Shown: positions 53,856 through 63,998 of the stretch, in pieces | Position numbering within the stretch: position 1 is the first letter of the stretch | How the letters are laid out: each line of letters starts with the position of its first letter | Source: Candidatus Aminicenans sakinawicola JGI OTU-1 | Lineage (GTDB): Bacteria > Acidobacteriota > Aminicenantia > Aminicenantales > Aminicenantaceae | Direction: 5' to 3' | Length of the DNA: 64,000 bases | Assembly (NCBI GenBank): GCA_000493965.1 | Contig: AWNV01000003.1 | Span: forward strand, 36,455 to 100,454 | Translations under genes and position numbers: made by a program | Notes under the pieces: generated by a model | The model's input: only the letters and a program-made list of their open reading frames with translations | Database searches by the model: none | What the model was told of the DNA's origin: nothing

Positions 53856-56051
53856 ATGAAAAGACATTTAAGAACACTCTCAGTCGCTTTTTTATGTTTC
53901 ATTTTACTATTTTCTCTGTGTCTAACAGCACAGGCACAAATCCGAGGCAAAGCCCTTTATGAAAAGCTGAGGACCGATAAAAATCTGGTTAAATTCGAAG
54001 GCTTATCCAAGGTCAGGTGGATTCCTGATGGAAAGGCTTATTATCTATACGAGGATAATACATTTAAAAAGGTCGATCCTGTAACCGGCGAAAAAAGCAG
54101 CCTGTTTGACGATGCGGAAATCATTGCATCCTATAACAAAATAACTAGTAAAAACACAGAAAAACTTCCCTTTAAGCAGTTTACTTTCATAGATAAAGGG
54201 GAAAAAATCAGGTTTAAAGCAGTCAATAAAGCATTTATCTATGACCTGTCTTCGGGCAATATAATATCCTATGTTCCAGAAAAAGAGTTTGCCGGTGTCA
54301 GGGGCAGAGTCTATTCTGAGGTCTTCTCTCCTGACTTTAAATACAGGGCATTTATCCGCAATTATAATATTTATATACAGGATCTGGAGGGAAATGAGAC
54401 AGCCCTGACTAAAGACGGCCATAAAGACCTTAGAAATGGTTTTCCAGACTGGGTGTATCCTGAAGAACTTAGCCAGTACACTGCTTTTTGGTGGTCACCG
54501 GACTCCAGAAAAATCGCATTCATGCAGTTCGATGAGAGCCCGGTAACAAAATATCCCATTGTTCATGATGTCAATCCAAAGCCGGAGATTGAAATGCAGA
54601 GCTATCCCAAAGCCGGAGCTAATAATCCTATAATCAATCTGTTTATTGTGGATATCAAGACTCGTAAAATTACACGGCTGGAGACCGGGATAGAGACAAA
54701 CATCTATCTATTCAAAGGCCAGTGGACACATGACGGAAAAGAATTTACATATCAACGCCTGAACAGGTGGCAGAATAGAGTAGAACTTTTTGCAGCAGAT
54801 CCTGAAACAGGAAAAACCAGAGTGTTACTGAAAGACAAAGACGACCGTTACCTTGAACCTGACGATGCCATTTTTTTAAGCGATAATATTCATCTTCTCT
54901 GGACTTCTGAAAGAAGCGGTTGGAAAGAAATATATCTTTATGATCTCAAGGGAAACCTGGTCAGGCAGATTACCAAATCCCAACTACCTGTAAGGAGTAT
55001 TCTCGGGATCGATGAAGAAGGCGGCTGGATCTATTTTTCAGGCTCTGAAAACAGGGGGCTTGAATCCCATGCTTATAGGATAAAACTAGACGGCACCGGA
55101 TTCACTAAATTAACAAAAGAACCTGGCTTTCATTCTGTAAGCATGTCTCCCGGTTGTAAATTCTTCACAGATTCATTCAGTTCTTTTGACACCCCACGAA
55201 GACTTATACTCTATCATGCAGACGGCAAAAAGATAAGAGAACTGGGAAAATCTATAATGAGCAAGGAATTCAAGGATTTTAAGCTTATTAAACCAGAACA
55301 TTTTATATTCAAGTCAGCGGACAAAAAATATGACATGGATGGCATCCTTTACAAGCCAGCCCATTTTGACAAAACTAAAAAATATCCCCTGATAATGTCC
55401 GTATACGGCGGGCCTGGAGCCAAAAGGATATATAACCGCTTTAATCTAAACGATGGAAACCAGGCTCTCGCACAACTGGGTTTCATTGTCATCTCGATTG
55501 ACCATAGAGGCGTTTCAGGAAGAGGAAAGGCATTTCAAAACCTGATGTATATGAATCTGGGAGAGATCGAACTTGAAGATCACGTTGCCGGCGCAAAATT
55601 TATAAGCGCAAGGCCGTATGTTGACGAAAACCGGGTAGGTATTTACGGACATTCCTACGGCGGTTATATGACCTGCATCGCCATGCTTAAGGCGCCGGAT
55701 ACTTTTCATGTAGGAGTGGCAGGAGCACCTGTAACGGACTGGAGAAATTATGACACGATATATACTGAAAGATATATGCGCAGACCTCAGGATAACCCGG
55801 AAGGCTATAAAAAAGGATCATGCATGACATATGCCGAAAACCTAAAAGGCCATTTATTCATCCACCACGGCTCTGTTGACAATAATGTGCATCCTGGAAA
55901 CAGCATTCAGCTCTTACAAGCACTATTAAAACTCGATAAGAAGTTTGACTTCATGCTCTACCCAGAACAAAGACACGGTATTAGATTCAAACGTTACGGT
56001 GAGGCACGGATCGAATATTTCATTGAACACTTAAAGCCCAAAATCAAATGA
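53856..56051 (+). CDS. exported S9B dipeptidyl peptidase IV-like enzyme
   Basis: 731 residues from ATG 53856 (AAAGGAGG upstream; signal peptide about 1-26). N-terminal eight-bladed propeller (DPPIV_N) with WVYPEELSQYTAFWWSPDSR, where the Glu pair of the DPP-IV substrate N-terminus clamp is retained (usual EEE). Catalytic domain: GHSYGGYM (Ser 600), Asp 675 in SVDNNVHPG, His 707 in QRHGI. DPP-IV cuts X-Pro or X-Ala dipeptides from peptide N-termini in the periplasm. Monocistronic with its own promoter; a REP-like inverted repeat begins in the stop codon. It completes the S9/S46 peptidase set. Confidence 0.92.
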   Translation: MKRHLRTLSVAFLCFILLFSLCLTAQAQIRGKALYEKLRTDKNLVKFEGLSKVRWIPDGKAYYLYEDNTFKKVDPVTGEKSSLFDDAEIIASYNKITSKNTEKLPFKQFTFIDKGEKIRFKAVNKAFIYDLSSGNIISYVPEKEFAGVRGRVYSEVFSPDFKYRAFIRNYNIYIQDLEGNETALTKDGHKDLRNGFPDWVYPEELSQYTAFWWSPDSRKIAFMQFDESPVTKYPIVHDVNPKPEIEMQSYPKAGANNPIINLFIVDIKTRKITRLETGIETNIYLFKGQWTHDGKEFTYQRLNRWQNRVELFAADPETGKTRVLLKDKDDRYLEPDDAIFLSDNIHLLWTSERSGWKEIYLYDLKGNLVRQITKSQLPVRSILGIDEEGGWIYFSGSENRGLESHAYRIKLDGTGFTKLTKEPGFHSVSMSPGCKFFTDSFSSFDTPRRLILYHADGKKIRELGKSIMSKEFKDFKLIKPEHFIFKSADKKYDMDGILYKPAHFDKTKKYPLIMSVYGGPGAKRIYNRFNLNDGNQALAQLGFIVISIDHRGVSGRGKAFQNLMYMNLGEIELEDHVAGAKFISARPYVDENRVGIYGHSYGGYMTCIAMLKAPDTFHVGVAGAPVTDWRNYDTIYTERYMRRPQDNPEGYKKGSCMTYAENLKGHLFIHHGSVDNNVHPGNSIQLLQALLKLDKKFDFMLYPEQRHGIRFKRYGEARIEYFIEHLKPKIK

Positions 56052-56100
56052 CCTGGATTATCCATGGAAGCTGCAACCTCGACTATTGAACAATCCAGGT
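56051..56100. repeat. inverted repeat ACCTGGATT...AATCCAGGT
   Basis: ACCTGGATT (56051-56059) and AATCCAGGT (56092-56100) are exact inverted copies, with 13 of 15 pairs matching if extended. A 32-base loop separates them. It starts in the stop codon of the peptidase gene. Same family as 9926-10024 and 5075-5090. Too long a loop for a standard terminator and no T-run follows. Confidence 0.6.
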
Positions 56101-56261
56101 AAAATATTTCTTATGACTATAAGTCATAAAAACACAATAATTTAATTATTTTTATAACCTGAAGTCAAGAAAGACAGATTTACAATTTTAGGTCATGGAA
56201 GGAAAATATTGTGGAAACGCAGAGATAAAATAGAACTTCTACTTAAACTTAATTATCCATG

Positions 56262-58202
56262 TTAAGTAATCCGTCTCATTATTTCTTCAAGTTCCAGTTT
56301 CGCTTTTTCCCACCTTTCATAGGAACTCTGTAAATTCTTTCTTATATCTGCATACTTTTTTTGAAGAGAAACAATATAACCTGCGTTCTGATATGTTTCA
56401 GGTCTTTCCATCTCATTTTCAATCTCCCTTTTTCCAGCCTCTAATTCCTCAATTCTTCCTTCCAGACGTTCAATTTCATTATTCAAGCGGCTGCGCTCCT
56501 TACTGATTTCCTGCCTTGCCTCAGCCTCCAGGCGCTTCTGCTCTTTTGTCTTTCTGCTATCTAAATCTGAGAGGGATTTCTTTTCTTTTCTGTACGTCAA
56601 TGCTTGTTTCTTCTCCCGTTTTTCCAGATAATCCGAATAATTCCCAAGGTAATCTTCGATCTGCGCATTATCTATTTCTACAACTCGGCCTACCAGTTTA
56701 TCTAAAAAATACCGGTCGTGCGAGATAACCAGCAGCGTTCCATCGTATTGTGTAAGTGCTTCTTCCAATGCTTCAAGAGAAGCCATGTCCAGATGGTTTG
56801 TGGGCTCATCCATGATAAGAAAATTAACAGGTGAAAGCAAAATTTTTGCAAGAGAGATCCTTGCCTTCTCTCCTCCAGATAAAACCTTTATTCTTTTTAA
56901 AACGTCATCATCACTAAAATGGAAAATACCTAGAACATCTCTGACTCTGGGGATATTGGCATTTGAAACACTCGAAGAAACTTCTTCATAAACCGTTGCT
57001 TCCAAATCGAGTGAAGTTACCTGGTGCTGGGCATAGTATCCAATAGAAGTCTTCTTGCCGATTTTAATAGAGCCAACCTGAGGGGATAGGTCTCCTGCGA
57101 TAAGTCTTGCTAATGTTGTCTTGCCTGAACCATTAACTCCTACCAGAGAAATCTTTTCGCCTCGCGAAATGTTTAAATTAACATCTCTCAGAATCCATCT
57201 CTCATCATATCGAAATGACATATTTTCTATCCCCAAGACATCTTTATAGCTAGGGACATCCACAGTAAGCTCAAATCGAAGCCGCTTCGCAGCAGCAGGC
57301 AATTCAACTTCGTCAATCTTTTCAAGCTGCTTTATCCGGCTCTGAACTTGAGCCGCCTTGGTAGCCTTATACTGGAATCGCTTGATAAACCTTTCCAGCC
57401 TTTCCCGCTCCTTTTTTTGTTCCTCCCATTTCTTCTGCAGTAGAATTAATCTTTGCTGTTTTATTTGTTCATAAAAATGATAGTTTCCTTTGTAACGGTT
57501 GAGTTTTCCATACTCTAGTTCAAAGATTTCGTGAGCAAGCCGATCAATAAAAAACCTATCATGAGAGACAACAACAATACTTCCGGAAAAATGCAGGAGA
57601 TATTGCTCCAACCACTCCAAGGCCTGTAAATCGAGATGGTTTGTGGGCTCATCCAGGAGAAGAAGGTCTGGTTTTTGAACCAGGAGACGGGCCAGGTATA
57701 CTCTCATGCGCCATCCTCCGCTCAGTTCGGATAATGGACGGGAAAAGTCTGTCCCTGCAAAGCCCAACCCTGAAAGTATGCCTTTTGTCAATGCTTCTAA
57801 TTTATATCCCCCAAGCGCTTCATATCTATGCTCCAAAGCACCAAGTTCTTTCAGTAGATTGGCCTGGTCCACACCCGAAGAATCCAGAGTATTATGTAAT
57901 TCTGCAATCTTTTTTTCCAGTGCGATTACATCAGGCTGCCCTTCCAATGCTGTTTGTAGTACTGTGCTCCCGCTTACAGCTATTTGTTCCTGTGGAAGAT
58001 ATCCAATTCGAAAGCCCTTTGACTTAATAATTCTTCCTTTATAAGAAGTTATCTCACTATTTAATATTCTGAACAAAGTAGTTTTACCGGCTCCATTAGG
58101 GCCGATAAGTGCAGCACGTTTGCCAGGATGAATAACCCAGTTGATTCCGGAGAACAATTTAAGCCCTCCAATCGAATAATGTAAATTCTGAATATGAATC
58201 AT
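56262..58202 (-). CDS. ABC-F subfamily ATPase
   Basis: 646 residues, soluble, two ABC modules on one chain. Walker A GPNGAGKTT (34-42) and GVNGSGKTT; signatures LSGGWRMR and LSGGEKARISLAKI; Walker B LLLLDEPTNHLD and FLIMDEPTNHLD; linker between modules with the basic helix (KKWEEQKKERERLERFIKRFQYKATKA). A C-terminal coiled coil (about 555-646) suits the Uup/YheS group. These proteins act on the ribosome (translation factor or antibiotic protection) rather than in transport. Start ATG 58202. Divergent from the large BNR gene at 58292. Confidence 0.93.
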   Translation of the reverse strand: MIHIQNLHYSIGGLKLFSGINWVIHPGKRAALIGPNGAGKTTLFRILNSEITSYKGRIIKSKGFRIGYLPQEQIAVSGSTVLQTALEGQPDVIALEKKIAELHNTLDSSGVDQANLLKELGALEHRYEALGGYKLEALTKGILSGLGFAGTDFSRPLSELSGGWRMRVYLARLLVQKPDLLLLDEPTNHLDLQALEWLEQYLLHFSGSIVVVSHDRFFIDRLAHEIFELEYGKLNRYKGNYHFYEQIKQQRLILLQKKWEEQKKERERLERFIKRFQYKATKAAQVQSRIKQLEKIDEVELPAAAKRLRFELTVDVPSYKDVLGIENMSFRYDERWILRDVNLNISRGEKISLVGVNGSGKTTLARLIAGDLSPQVGSIKIGKKTSIGYYAQHQVTSLDLEATVYEEVSSSVSNANIPRVRDVLGIFHFSDDDVLKRIKVLSGGEKARISLAKILLSPVNFLIMDEPTNHLDMASLEALEEALTQYDGTLLVISHDRYFLDKLVGRVVEIDNAQIEDYLGNYSDYLEKREKKQALTYRKEKKSLSDLDSRKTKEQKRLEAEARQEISKERSRLNNEIERLEGRIEELEAGKREIENEMERPETYQNAGYIVSLQKKYADIRKNLQSSYERWEKAKLELEEIMRRIT

Positions 58203-58213
58203 TGAATTACTAT

Positions 58214-58242
58214 TTGAACTTTTTTTTATTCCGTTATATTAT
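58214..58242 (+). promoter_or_regulatory. promoter of the third BNR gene
   Basis: TTGAAC (58214-58219), 17-base spacer, TATTAT (58237-58242), 50 bases before the start at 58292; AAAGGAG precedes the ATG. Confidence 0.6.
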
Positions 58243-58291
58243 ACTTTACCCGATCAAATGGGAAATATATTTAAACTAAAAAGGAGTAATT

Positions 58292-61200
58292 ATGAAGAAA
58301 ATTAATATTCATGGTATTTCATTGGTAGTGCTTGTTTTCACAATGCTACTTTTCTGCAATCTTACAATCTCGGCGGAAAATGCTGTTTCTACGAAAGACC
58401 TCAACATCTTCACATGGCGCAATATAGGGCCATTTACATTTTCAGGAAGAATCACGGATTTTGCAGTACCCCGCGGACAGAGCCAGATCTATTATGTCGC
58501 TACTGCAAGTGGAGGAATCTGGAAGACAGAAGACGGAGGCATCCATTTTGAACCCATCTTTGACAAATATGGAAATATGAGCATTGGGTATATCGATGTG
58601 GCTCTATCAAATCCTGATATAATCTACGTTGGTACAGGGGAAGCAATGCATGCACGTTCGAGTGCCCATGGGAATGGAATGTGGAAATCAACAAATGGAG
58701 GAAAAACCTGGACCCATATCGGCCTGGAAGAGAGCTATTTTATCCCTAAGATCGCTATCGACCATAAAAATCCGGACAAAGTTTACGTAGCTGCAGAGGG
58801 AAAACTCTATGACAACAAAATGGACTGCCAGCGCGGGCTTTACAAGACCGTAGATGGAGGAAAGACCTGGGAGAAAGTACTCGATTTGAAAGACAGAGGT
58901 GTGGGAGATTTTATTTTCGACCCAAACAATTCAGACATCATCATTGCAGCAGCTTACAAAACATACAGAAGAACATGGACGTATATCGATCGCCAGGAAA
59001 ATAATCACCTTTACAAATCCACTGACGGCGGAAAGACATGGAAGAAATTGACAGATGGGCTTCCAATGAATATCAAAAGTGGATGGAACGGGCTAACAAT
59101 CTATGAGAAAAATCCGAATATCGTTTATACCCGCATAGATGAAGAAGTCAACCTTGGCTTAAGCGAAAGAGAAGGCGCTGCAATATTCAGAGAAGGCAGG
59201 GTTTTTAAAGATGGATATTATTTCAACAAATTAAAACCATTTAAAATTCATACTGAAATAAAAAAGCTAGTGAAGTTCGAAGAAATCAAAGCAAAAGACG
59301 AAAAAGAACTTGTCGAGAATTTAAATAAGCTTATAGCGGACAGTGAATTTCAAGAAGAATTGGGAATTGACCTGAAGGCATTCAACACTGCAGCAAGAAA
59401 AATCTATAAGAAAAATAAAGATATTATCCAGAGCATCGATGAGATCGAAAAAACATTAAAAAGAGAAGAAGAAAAGCCAGACCTTTACAAAGATATTAAC
59501 AACCTAGTTCTTATCCTGCTGTTTACAGATTCTGAAGGAATAGAGATTGCAGACAATGTTTTCACAGTAAAAGATATTGATAAAGTCCACATTAATCCTG
59601 CATTCAAATCTCTCGTAAAATTTGATTCTAAAAAAATCAAAGATGAAAAAGAACTTGCTGAAAAAGCGAATGAATTTGTCAATGATAAAGCGCTCGTCAT
59701 AAAACTCGGCATTAATCTCAAGCAATTCACCACAGCGGCAAAAAAGACTTACAAAGATAAAAAAGACATAACGGCCGAGCTTAAAGATGCCAAGGATAAA
59801 ATCGAGGAATTCGATGCAACTAAAGCAAGGTACCAGACAATAAACAGGTACATCCTCCAGGTAATATATGCCGATGCTCTAGCAATAATGGAGCCAGTGA
59901 AAAAATCAGGAGTCATATACCGCTCTGAAGACCAGGGCGAAACCTGGAAAAGAATGACAGAATACAAGCTTGTTGGGGGAAGCGCTAATGTGAATGACAT
60001 AGAGGCAGGCTATGCAGGAAGAATCGTTGTAGATCCTAATAATGATAAAACCCTATATTGTGTTGAAACCATTGTCAAAATTTCTAAGGATGGTGGGAAA
60101 ACATTTAAAAATGCCACATGGACAGGACGCAACAAGTGCCATGTTGATACACGAGGTCTATGGGTAGACCCTTTAAACTCCAATCATATTCTCAACGGCA
60201 ACGACGGAGGAGCCAGTGAAACCTGGGACGGGGGAAAACACTGGTCCAAGAAAGAGACAATCAGTGCCCAGCAGTTTTATGATATATCCGTAGATAATGA
60301 AATGCCATACAATGTCATGGGTGGAACACAGGACAACGGATGCTGGATTGGTCCGTCAAGAAACAGGAACAGCTATGGTGTCTATCCTGCAGATTGGACA
60401 TATCTTCCAACCGGAGATGGCTATTACGCCCTGAGGGACTGGTGGAATCCGGAATATATCTATTATGAGAGCCAGTTCGGCCGGTCAAGCCGAATGAATC
60501 TTAAAACCGGTGAAATAATCAGCCTTTCAAAAAGGAATAGTGCTGAAGAGAGGGCTGCCGGCAAAACACCACAAAGGTATCAATGGGATTCCCCTATCTT
60601 TCTCTCTCCGCATAATCCGGGTATTGTCTACGTGTGTTCCCAGCATGTGCATATGTCAAGAAGCAGAGGGGATAAAGATACTTTTATTACAATAAGTCCT
60701 GACTTAAGCAAGAATAATAAAGAGAGGATAAAGTTTTCTAAAGAGACAAATCTCCAGTATGCCACCATTTATACATTTGCAGAATCCTCTATTAAACCTG
60801 GAGTATACTGGGCAGGTACAGATGATGGCAACTTGCAGCTAAGCACTGACGGCGGAAACAGTTGGAAGAATATCACTGCAAACTTTTATGACAAAAATGG
60901 AAAGTTAAAGAAAAATATTAAAGGCACGATAATTCCTTATGACCGCTGGGTCACAAAAGTAGAACCCTCCTCGCACGACTTGAATACATGCTATGTCACT
61001 TATTCTGGCTACAGAACACATAATGAAGACAACTCCTATATTTACGTAACACACGATATGGGCAAAACTTGGGAAGATCTAAGCTGCGGGATGATGAATC
61101 CAGTCAGAGACATAGAAGAAGATCCTGACAACCCCGATATTCTATACCTGGCTACAGACTACGGCCTGTTCGTTACGATTGATAAAGGTAAAAATTGGAT

Positions 61201-61741
61201 CGAAATGTCCTCATCTGCTCCTGACGTCTTGATCATGGACCTTGATATCCAGAAGAGAGAACGAGACCTCGCCATAGGCACATATGGAAGAGGAATATAC
61301 ATTGCTGACATCTATCCATTCAAAGAATTCAAGGAAGAAATCTTTGCGAAAGATGCATATCTTTTTGATCTAAAGAGAACGATCAAATGGAACATGTTAG
61401 AAAGAAGAGGCCAGTCATACGGCGAATTTGCAAGGGTTCAAAATCCTCCCATCGAGTCTTTGATCTATTTCTATCTTAAAGAAGCGGCTAAATCGGTTAG
61501 TATACTTGTCAAAGACCTAGAAGGAAATCAAATTCAGGAAATTATAGGCGACATTGGAAAAGGCATTCATAAAGCTTCCTGGAATTTAAGGAAAAAGGCA
61601 GAAGCTCCAAGTCAGGAAAGACGTTACAGGAGATCTGCACCAATGATCGATGCGGGCGTATATAAAGTCTCACTCGTTGTCGATGGAAAGGAAGTAATGA
61701 CAAAGAAGCTTAAAGTTGTCCAGGACCCAATACTTAACTGA
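58292..61741 (+). CDS. exported sortilin/VPS10-like BNR protein with helical insertion (paralog 3)
   Basis: 1149 residues with a signal peptide (about 1-28). Same propeller family as the 34291 and 43898 genes (IYYVATASGGIWKTEDGGIHFEPIF, GMWKSTNGGKTWTHIGL, GLYKTVDGGKTWEKVL, HLYKSTDGGKTWKKL, IYRSEDQGETWKRM, and LQLSTDGGNSWKNI). A helix-rich stretch at about 323-520 interrupts it and is an internal duplication (LVKFEEIKAKDEKELVENLN, LGIDLKAFNTAARKIYKKNK versus LVKFDSKKIKDEKELAEKAN, LGINLKQFTTAAKKTYKDKK). The C-terminal 100 residues (IYFYLKEAAKSVSILVKDLEGN.. ) form a FlgD-Ig-like sandwich. Role unknown; likely a surface protein. It has its own promoter. Confidence 0.85.
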   Translation: MKKINIHGISLVVLVFTMLLFCNLTISAENAVSTKDLNIFTWRNIGPFTFSGRITDFAVPRGQSQIYYVATASGGIWKTEDGGIHFEPIFDKYGNMSIGYIDVALSNPDIIYVGTGEAMHARSSAHGNGMWKSTNGGKTWTHIGLEESYFIPKIAIDHKNPDKVYVAAEGKLYDNKMDCQRGLYKTVDGGKTWEKVLDLKDRGVGDFIFDPNNSDIIIAAAYKTYRRTWTYIDRQENNHLYKSTDGGKTWKKLTDGLPMNIKSGWNGLTIYEKNPNIVYTRIDEEVNLGLSEREGAAIFREGRVFKDGYYFNKLKPFKIHTEIKKLVKFEEIKAKDEKELVENLNKLIADSEFQEELGIDLKAFNTAARKIYKKNKDIIQSIDEIEKTLKREEEKPDLYKDINNLVLILLFTDSEGIEIADNVFTVKDIDKVHINPAFKSLVKFDSKKIKDEKELAEKANEFVNDKALVIKLGINLKQFTTAAKKTYKDKKDITAELKDAKDKIEEFDATKARYQTINRYILQVIYADALAIMEPVKKSGVIYRSEDQGETWKRMTEYKLVGGSANVNDIEAGYAGRIVVDPNNDKTLYCVETIVKISKDGGKTFKNATWTGRNKCHVDTRGLWVDPLNSNHILNGNDGGASETWDGGKHWSKKETISAQQFYDISVDNEMPYNVMGGTQDNGCWIGPSRNRNSYGVYPADWTYLPTGDGYYALRDWWNPEYIYYESQFGRSSRMNLKTGEIISLSKRNSAEERAAGKTPQRYQWDSPIFLSPHNPGIVYVCSQHVHMSRSRGDKDTFITISPDLSKNNKERIKFSKETNLQYATIYTFAESSIKPGVYWAGTDDGNLQLSTDGGNSWKNITANFYDKNGKLKKNIKGTIIPYDRWVTKVEPSSHDLNTCYVTYSGYRTHNEDNSYIYVTHDMGKTWEDLSCGMMNPVRDIEEDPDNPDILYLATDYGLFVTIDKGKNWIEMSSSAPDVLIMDLDIQKRERDLAIGTYGRGIYIADIYPFKEFKEEIFAKDAYLFDLKRTIKWNMLERRGQSYGEFARVQNPPIESLIYFYLKEAAKSVSILVKDLEGNQIQEIIGDIGKGIHKASWNLRKKAEAPSQERRYRRSAPMIDAGVYKVSLVVDGKEVMTKKLKVVQDPILN

Positions 61742-61820
61742 ATACAGTAAAATTCATAAAACAGGACGAATAACATTCCAGTATTCCGGGGACACTATTG
61801 ATGATGTCCCCAGAATTCAA

Positions 61821-62807
61821 CTACTGGCGCAGCATCTGTTTTAATGCCCGGATATCATACTTAATCCTACTCTCACAGATTCGTGGCCATTCTTCCCGGT
61901 CAACAACAGATAACCGTCCAGCTTTTAAGGCATCATAGGACTGATGACACATCTCGATAAGATATGCAAATTCTTTAACTTCCAAATCCGGAAATTTCGA
62001 TAGAAATTGGGGATCAAAAATTGGAATCGAAAAACTTCCACCGTGGTCTTCAACAGAAAGATTTATCTTCATAGGAACAGATGCTATTTGTTCAGCAATT
62101 TTTCGAATATCTATCACCCCTCTGCCAATTTCTGTAGGGAATGAAGTAAATCCCTCCGGGGCCAGAAGAACGGCACCATCTTTAACATGGGAACTCACTA
62201 CCCAAGGTAAGATCCTTTCTGTTGCCAACATCGGATCTTCTAGCATTATTAAAAGATTCATCGTGTCCAGACAAATACCGAGATAATCACCGGGTTCGGT
62301 ATCACAGAGTTCAAAAAGTCTGAGCAATTCATAGGTCGTAAACTCAAAATGTGTTTCAATAGCCAGAATTACATTGTAATCTCTAAGCATCTGCCGCTGC
62401 GAACACAAAGCATTTGCCGTTTCCTGGAGGAGCGTCTCCGTCATAGGACTCTCTGGATCCCAGCGCATCAAACCCCCAGAGCAGGACCTCATAATACGTG
62501 TGCCAATGGAGGCTGCCTCTCTGGCGGCTTTCTGGTTAATTGAAAAAACATCTTTTTTCTCCCAGCTTCGCATATCAAACGGGATGTGCTGTCCCCCACC
62601 CCATTCAATATACATATTATTGGAGGAAGCAAATTGAGCAAGGTCCTTCAAGTAAGCACCATCTATTCTCCTGCTCTCCTCAAAGCCAAGCCCTGAGAAA
62701 TGGACACCTTCCCCCCCATTTTCCTTAGCCCACTGCATAGTCTCTAAAGCGCTTAACCCCAGAGGACTCAAGCCGTAATTATCAATTCCGATTCGTAATG
62801 TTCTCAT
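61821..62807 (-). CDS. TIM-barrel sugar isomerase/epimerase-like protein
   Basis: 328 residues from ATG 62807 (a GTG at 62822 is upstream). The (beta/alpha)8 pattern of AP-endonuclease family 2 proteins (sugar phosphate isomerases, xylose isomerase-like): RIGIDNYGLSPLGL at the start, EGVHFSGLGFEE, VILAIETHFEFTTYELLRL (catalytic Glu strand), YLGICLDTMNLLIM, SHVKDGAVL, INLSVEDHGGSF. Metal-binding Glu, Asp, His and Glu are present at plausible places. Substrate unknown, probably a sugar or its phosphate. It follows the glycosidase gene by 36 bases, so the two likely act on the same sugar. Confidence 0.8.
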   Translation of the reverse strand: MRTLRIGIDNYGLSPLGLSALETMQWAKENGGEGVHFSGLGFEESRRIDGAYLKDLAQFASSNNMYIEWGGGQHIPFDMRSWEKKDVFSINQKAAREAASIGTRIMRSCSGGLMRWDPESPMTETLLQETANALCSQRQMLRDYNVILAIETHFEFTTYELLRLFELCDTEPGDYLGICLDTMNLLIMLEDPMLATERILPWVVSSHVKDGAVLLAPEGFTSFPTEIGRGVIDIRKIAEQIASVPMKINLSVEDHGGSFSIPIFDPQFLSKFPDLEVKEFAYLIEMCHQSYDALKAGRLSVVDREEWPRICESRIKYDIRALKQMLRQ

Positions 62808-62843
62808 TTCGTATTTCCACACCAGTCAAGAAATTTCTTAAAA

Positions 62844-63998
62844 TCAGCAAGTTTGACTCCCAATCTGAATTTCTATCAGACACGTATTCTCTATTTTTGC
62901 CCCAAAATCCACATAAGAGCTTCTTTGGATTTGCAAATTTTTAAAATCTATGTTTGATCCATCTAGCTTTACAGCCTGTGCTTCTGAATTTGGAGGAAGT
63001 AAAACATGGAAAAAAATGTCCGATTCTAGCAAATGAACCTCTAGTAAAATACAATTCCCATTGTATCTAAAATTATAGCCGATGGATGCTCCAGAACTTT
63101 TATAACATGCCTGGACCTCGGCTTCATTAATACCTGTTGCAAGCCAGCGTGGAGAAATTTGTGCAGTACGGAAGAGTTTCAGCCTATCTTCCACCCCTGC
63201 CATCCCTTCTATAAAAGCATACAGCATTGCGCTTGATCCCCAACCATCTGTTGGGGTAGCTTCAGGGCTTGTGCTGGTCTCTTTGCTTGGCGGTGTTCCA
63301 TCAGGAAAATACCATAAATAGGTTTCATTGCTCTCGGATATCAAACTCATGTAGCGTTTCAAAATATCCACACCATATTCTTCGAAACCATGGTCAAAAG
63401 CCGCCTTGGCCAATTCACCACCAACAAGGGGCATAATGCCTCCGTTCACATATGCACCTCTTTTTAACCTGCGGTCCCCAAAAACACCATCAGGAAAAGG
63501 GGGGTCTATTGAAAACCACTCAGCAAATGCCCCTGTTTCTTTCCTGCGCTTTATATACTCTCTAATAATCGAGCAAGCCATCCCATGGGAAGTAACCCCG
63601 CGGTTGATATCCATAGGATTGCTTAGACTCAATTGGGCCGATTCATCAACTCCAGAAATCTCAACTGGAGTGAGTTTAACAAAATGAGTATAAAACTTCC
63701 CGTTCCAACAGGTTTTGTTTATGTTTTCTCTCAGACTATTTGCACGTTTCCGCCACTGCTGTGCCTGAACAGGATCTCCAAAATACTCGTACAAAAGAGC
63801 CATAATCCGAAATACTTCATAATAGCCGCTGTTATCACCATGCATGATTCCCCAAAAAGTGTCATCTGTTATTTGGAACTGAAGCCAATCATGTGCTCCG
63901 GCGGTGTATGCAAAGTCCCATGTGTCAATCGTATATGCCCTTTTTATAAGCCTGAAGTCATTGTCCCAGCGCCAGGAATGAGATAAAACATAATGAAG
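62844..63998 (-). CDS. glycoside hydrolase ((alpha/alpha)6 barrel), N-terminus beyond window
   Basis: The frame stays open to the window end, so at least 385 C-terminal residues are visible. Barrel-type motifs: HDWLQFQITDDTFWGIMHGDNSGYYEVFRI, TCWNGKFYTHF, HGMACSIIREYIKRR, RGAYVNGGIMPLVGGELAKAAFDHGFEEYG, PTDGWGSSAMLYAFIEGMAGVEDR. The Asp/Glu-containing loops and W.NG..Y...., Y.NGG.MPLVG pattern recall GH63/GH37-type and MGH1-like glycosidases, but the family cannot be fixed without the missing half. C-terminal residues (about 255-330) form a beta-sandwich. Reported as the upstream member of an operon with the isomerase-like gene. Confidence 0.7.
   Translation of the reverse strand, partial: LHYVLSHSWRWDNDFRLIKRAYTIDTWDFAYTAGAHDWLQFQITDDTFWGIMHGDNSGYYEVFRIMALLYEYFGDPVQAQQWRKRANSLRENINKTCWNGKFYTHFVKLTPVEISGVDESAQLSLSNPMDINRGVTSHGMACSIIREYIKRRKETGAFAEWFSIDPPFPDGVFGDRRLKRGAYVNGGIMPLVGGELAKAAFDHGFEEYGVDILKRYMSLISESNETYLWYFPDGTPPSKETSTSPEATPTDGWGSSAMLYAFIEGMAGVEDRLKLFRTAQISPRWLATGINEAEVQACYKSSGASIGYNFRYNGNCILLEVHLLESDIFFHVLLPPNSEAQAVKLDGSNIDFKNLQIQRSSYVDFGAKIENTCLIEIQIGSQTC

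Noticed and set aside
56051..56110. Rho-independent terminator after the DPP-IV gene
   Set aside because: Stem of nine pairs but a 32-base loop and no T-run; fits the repeat family instead.
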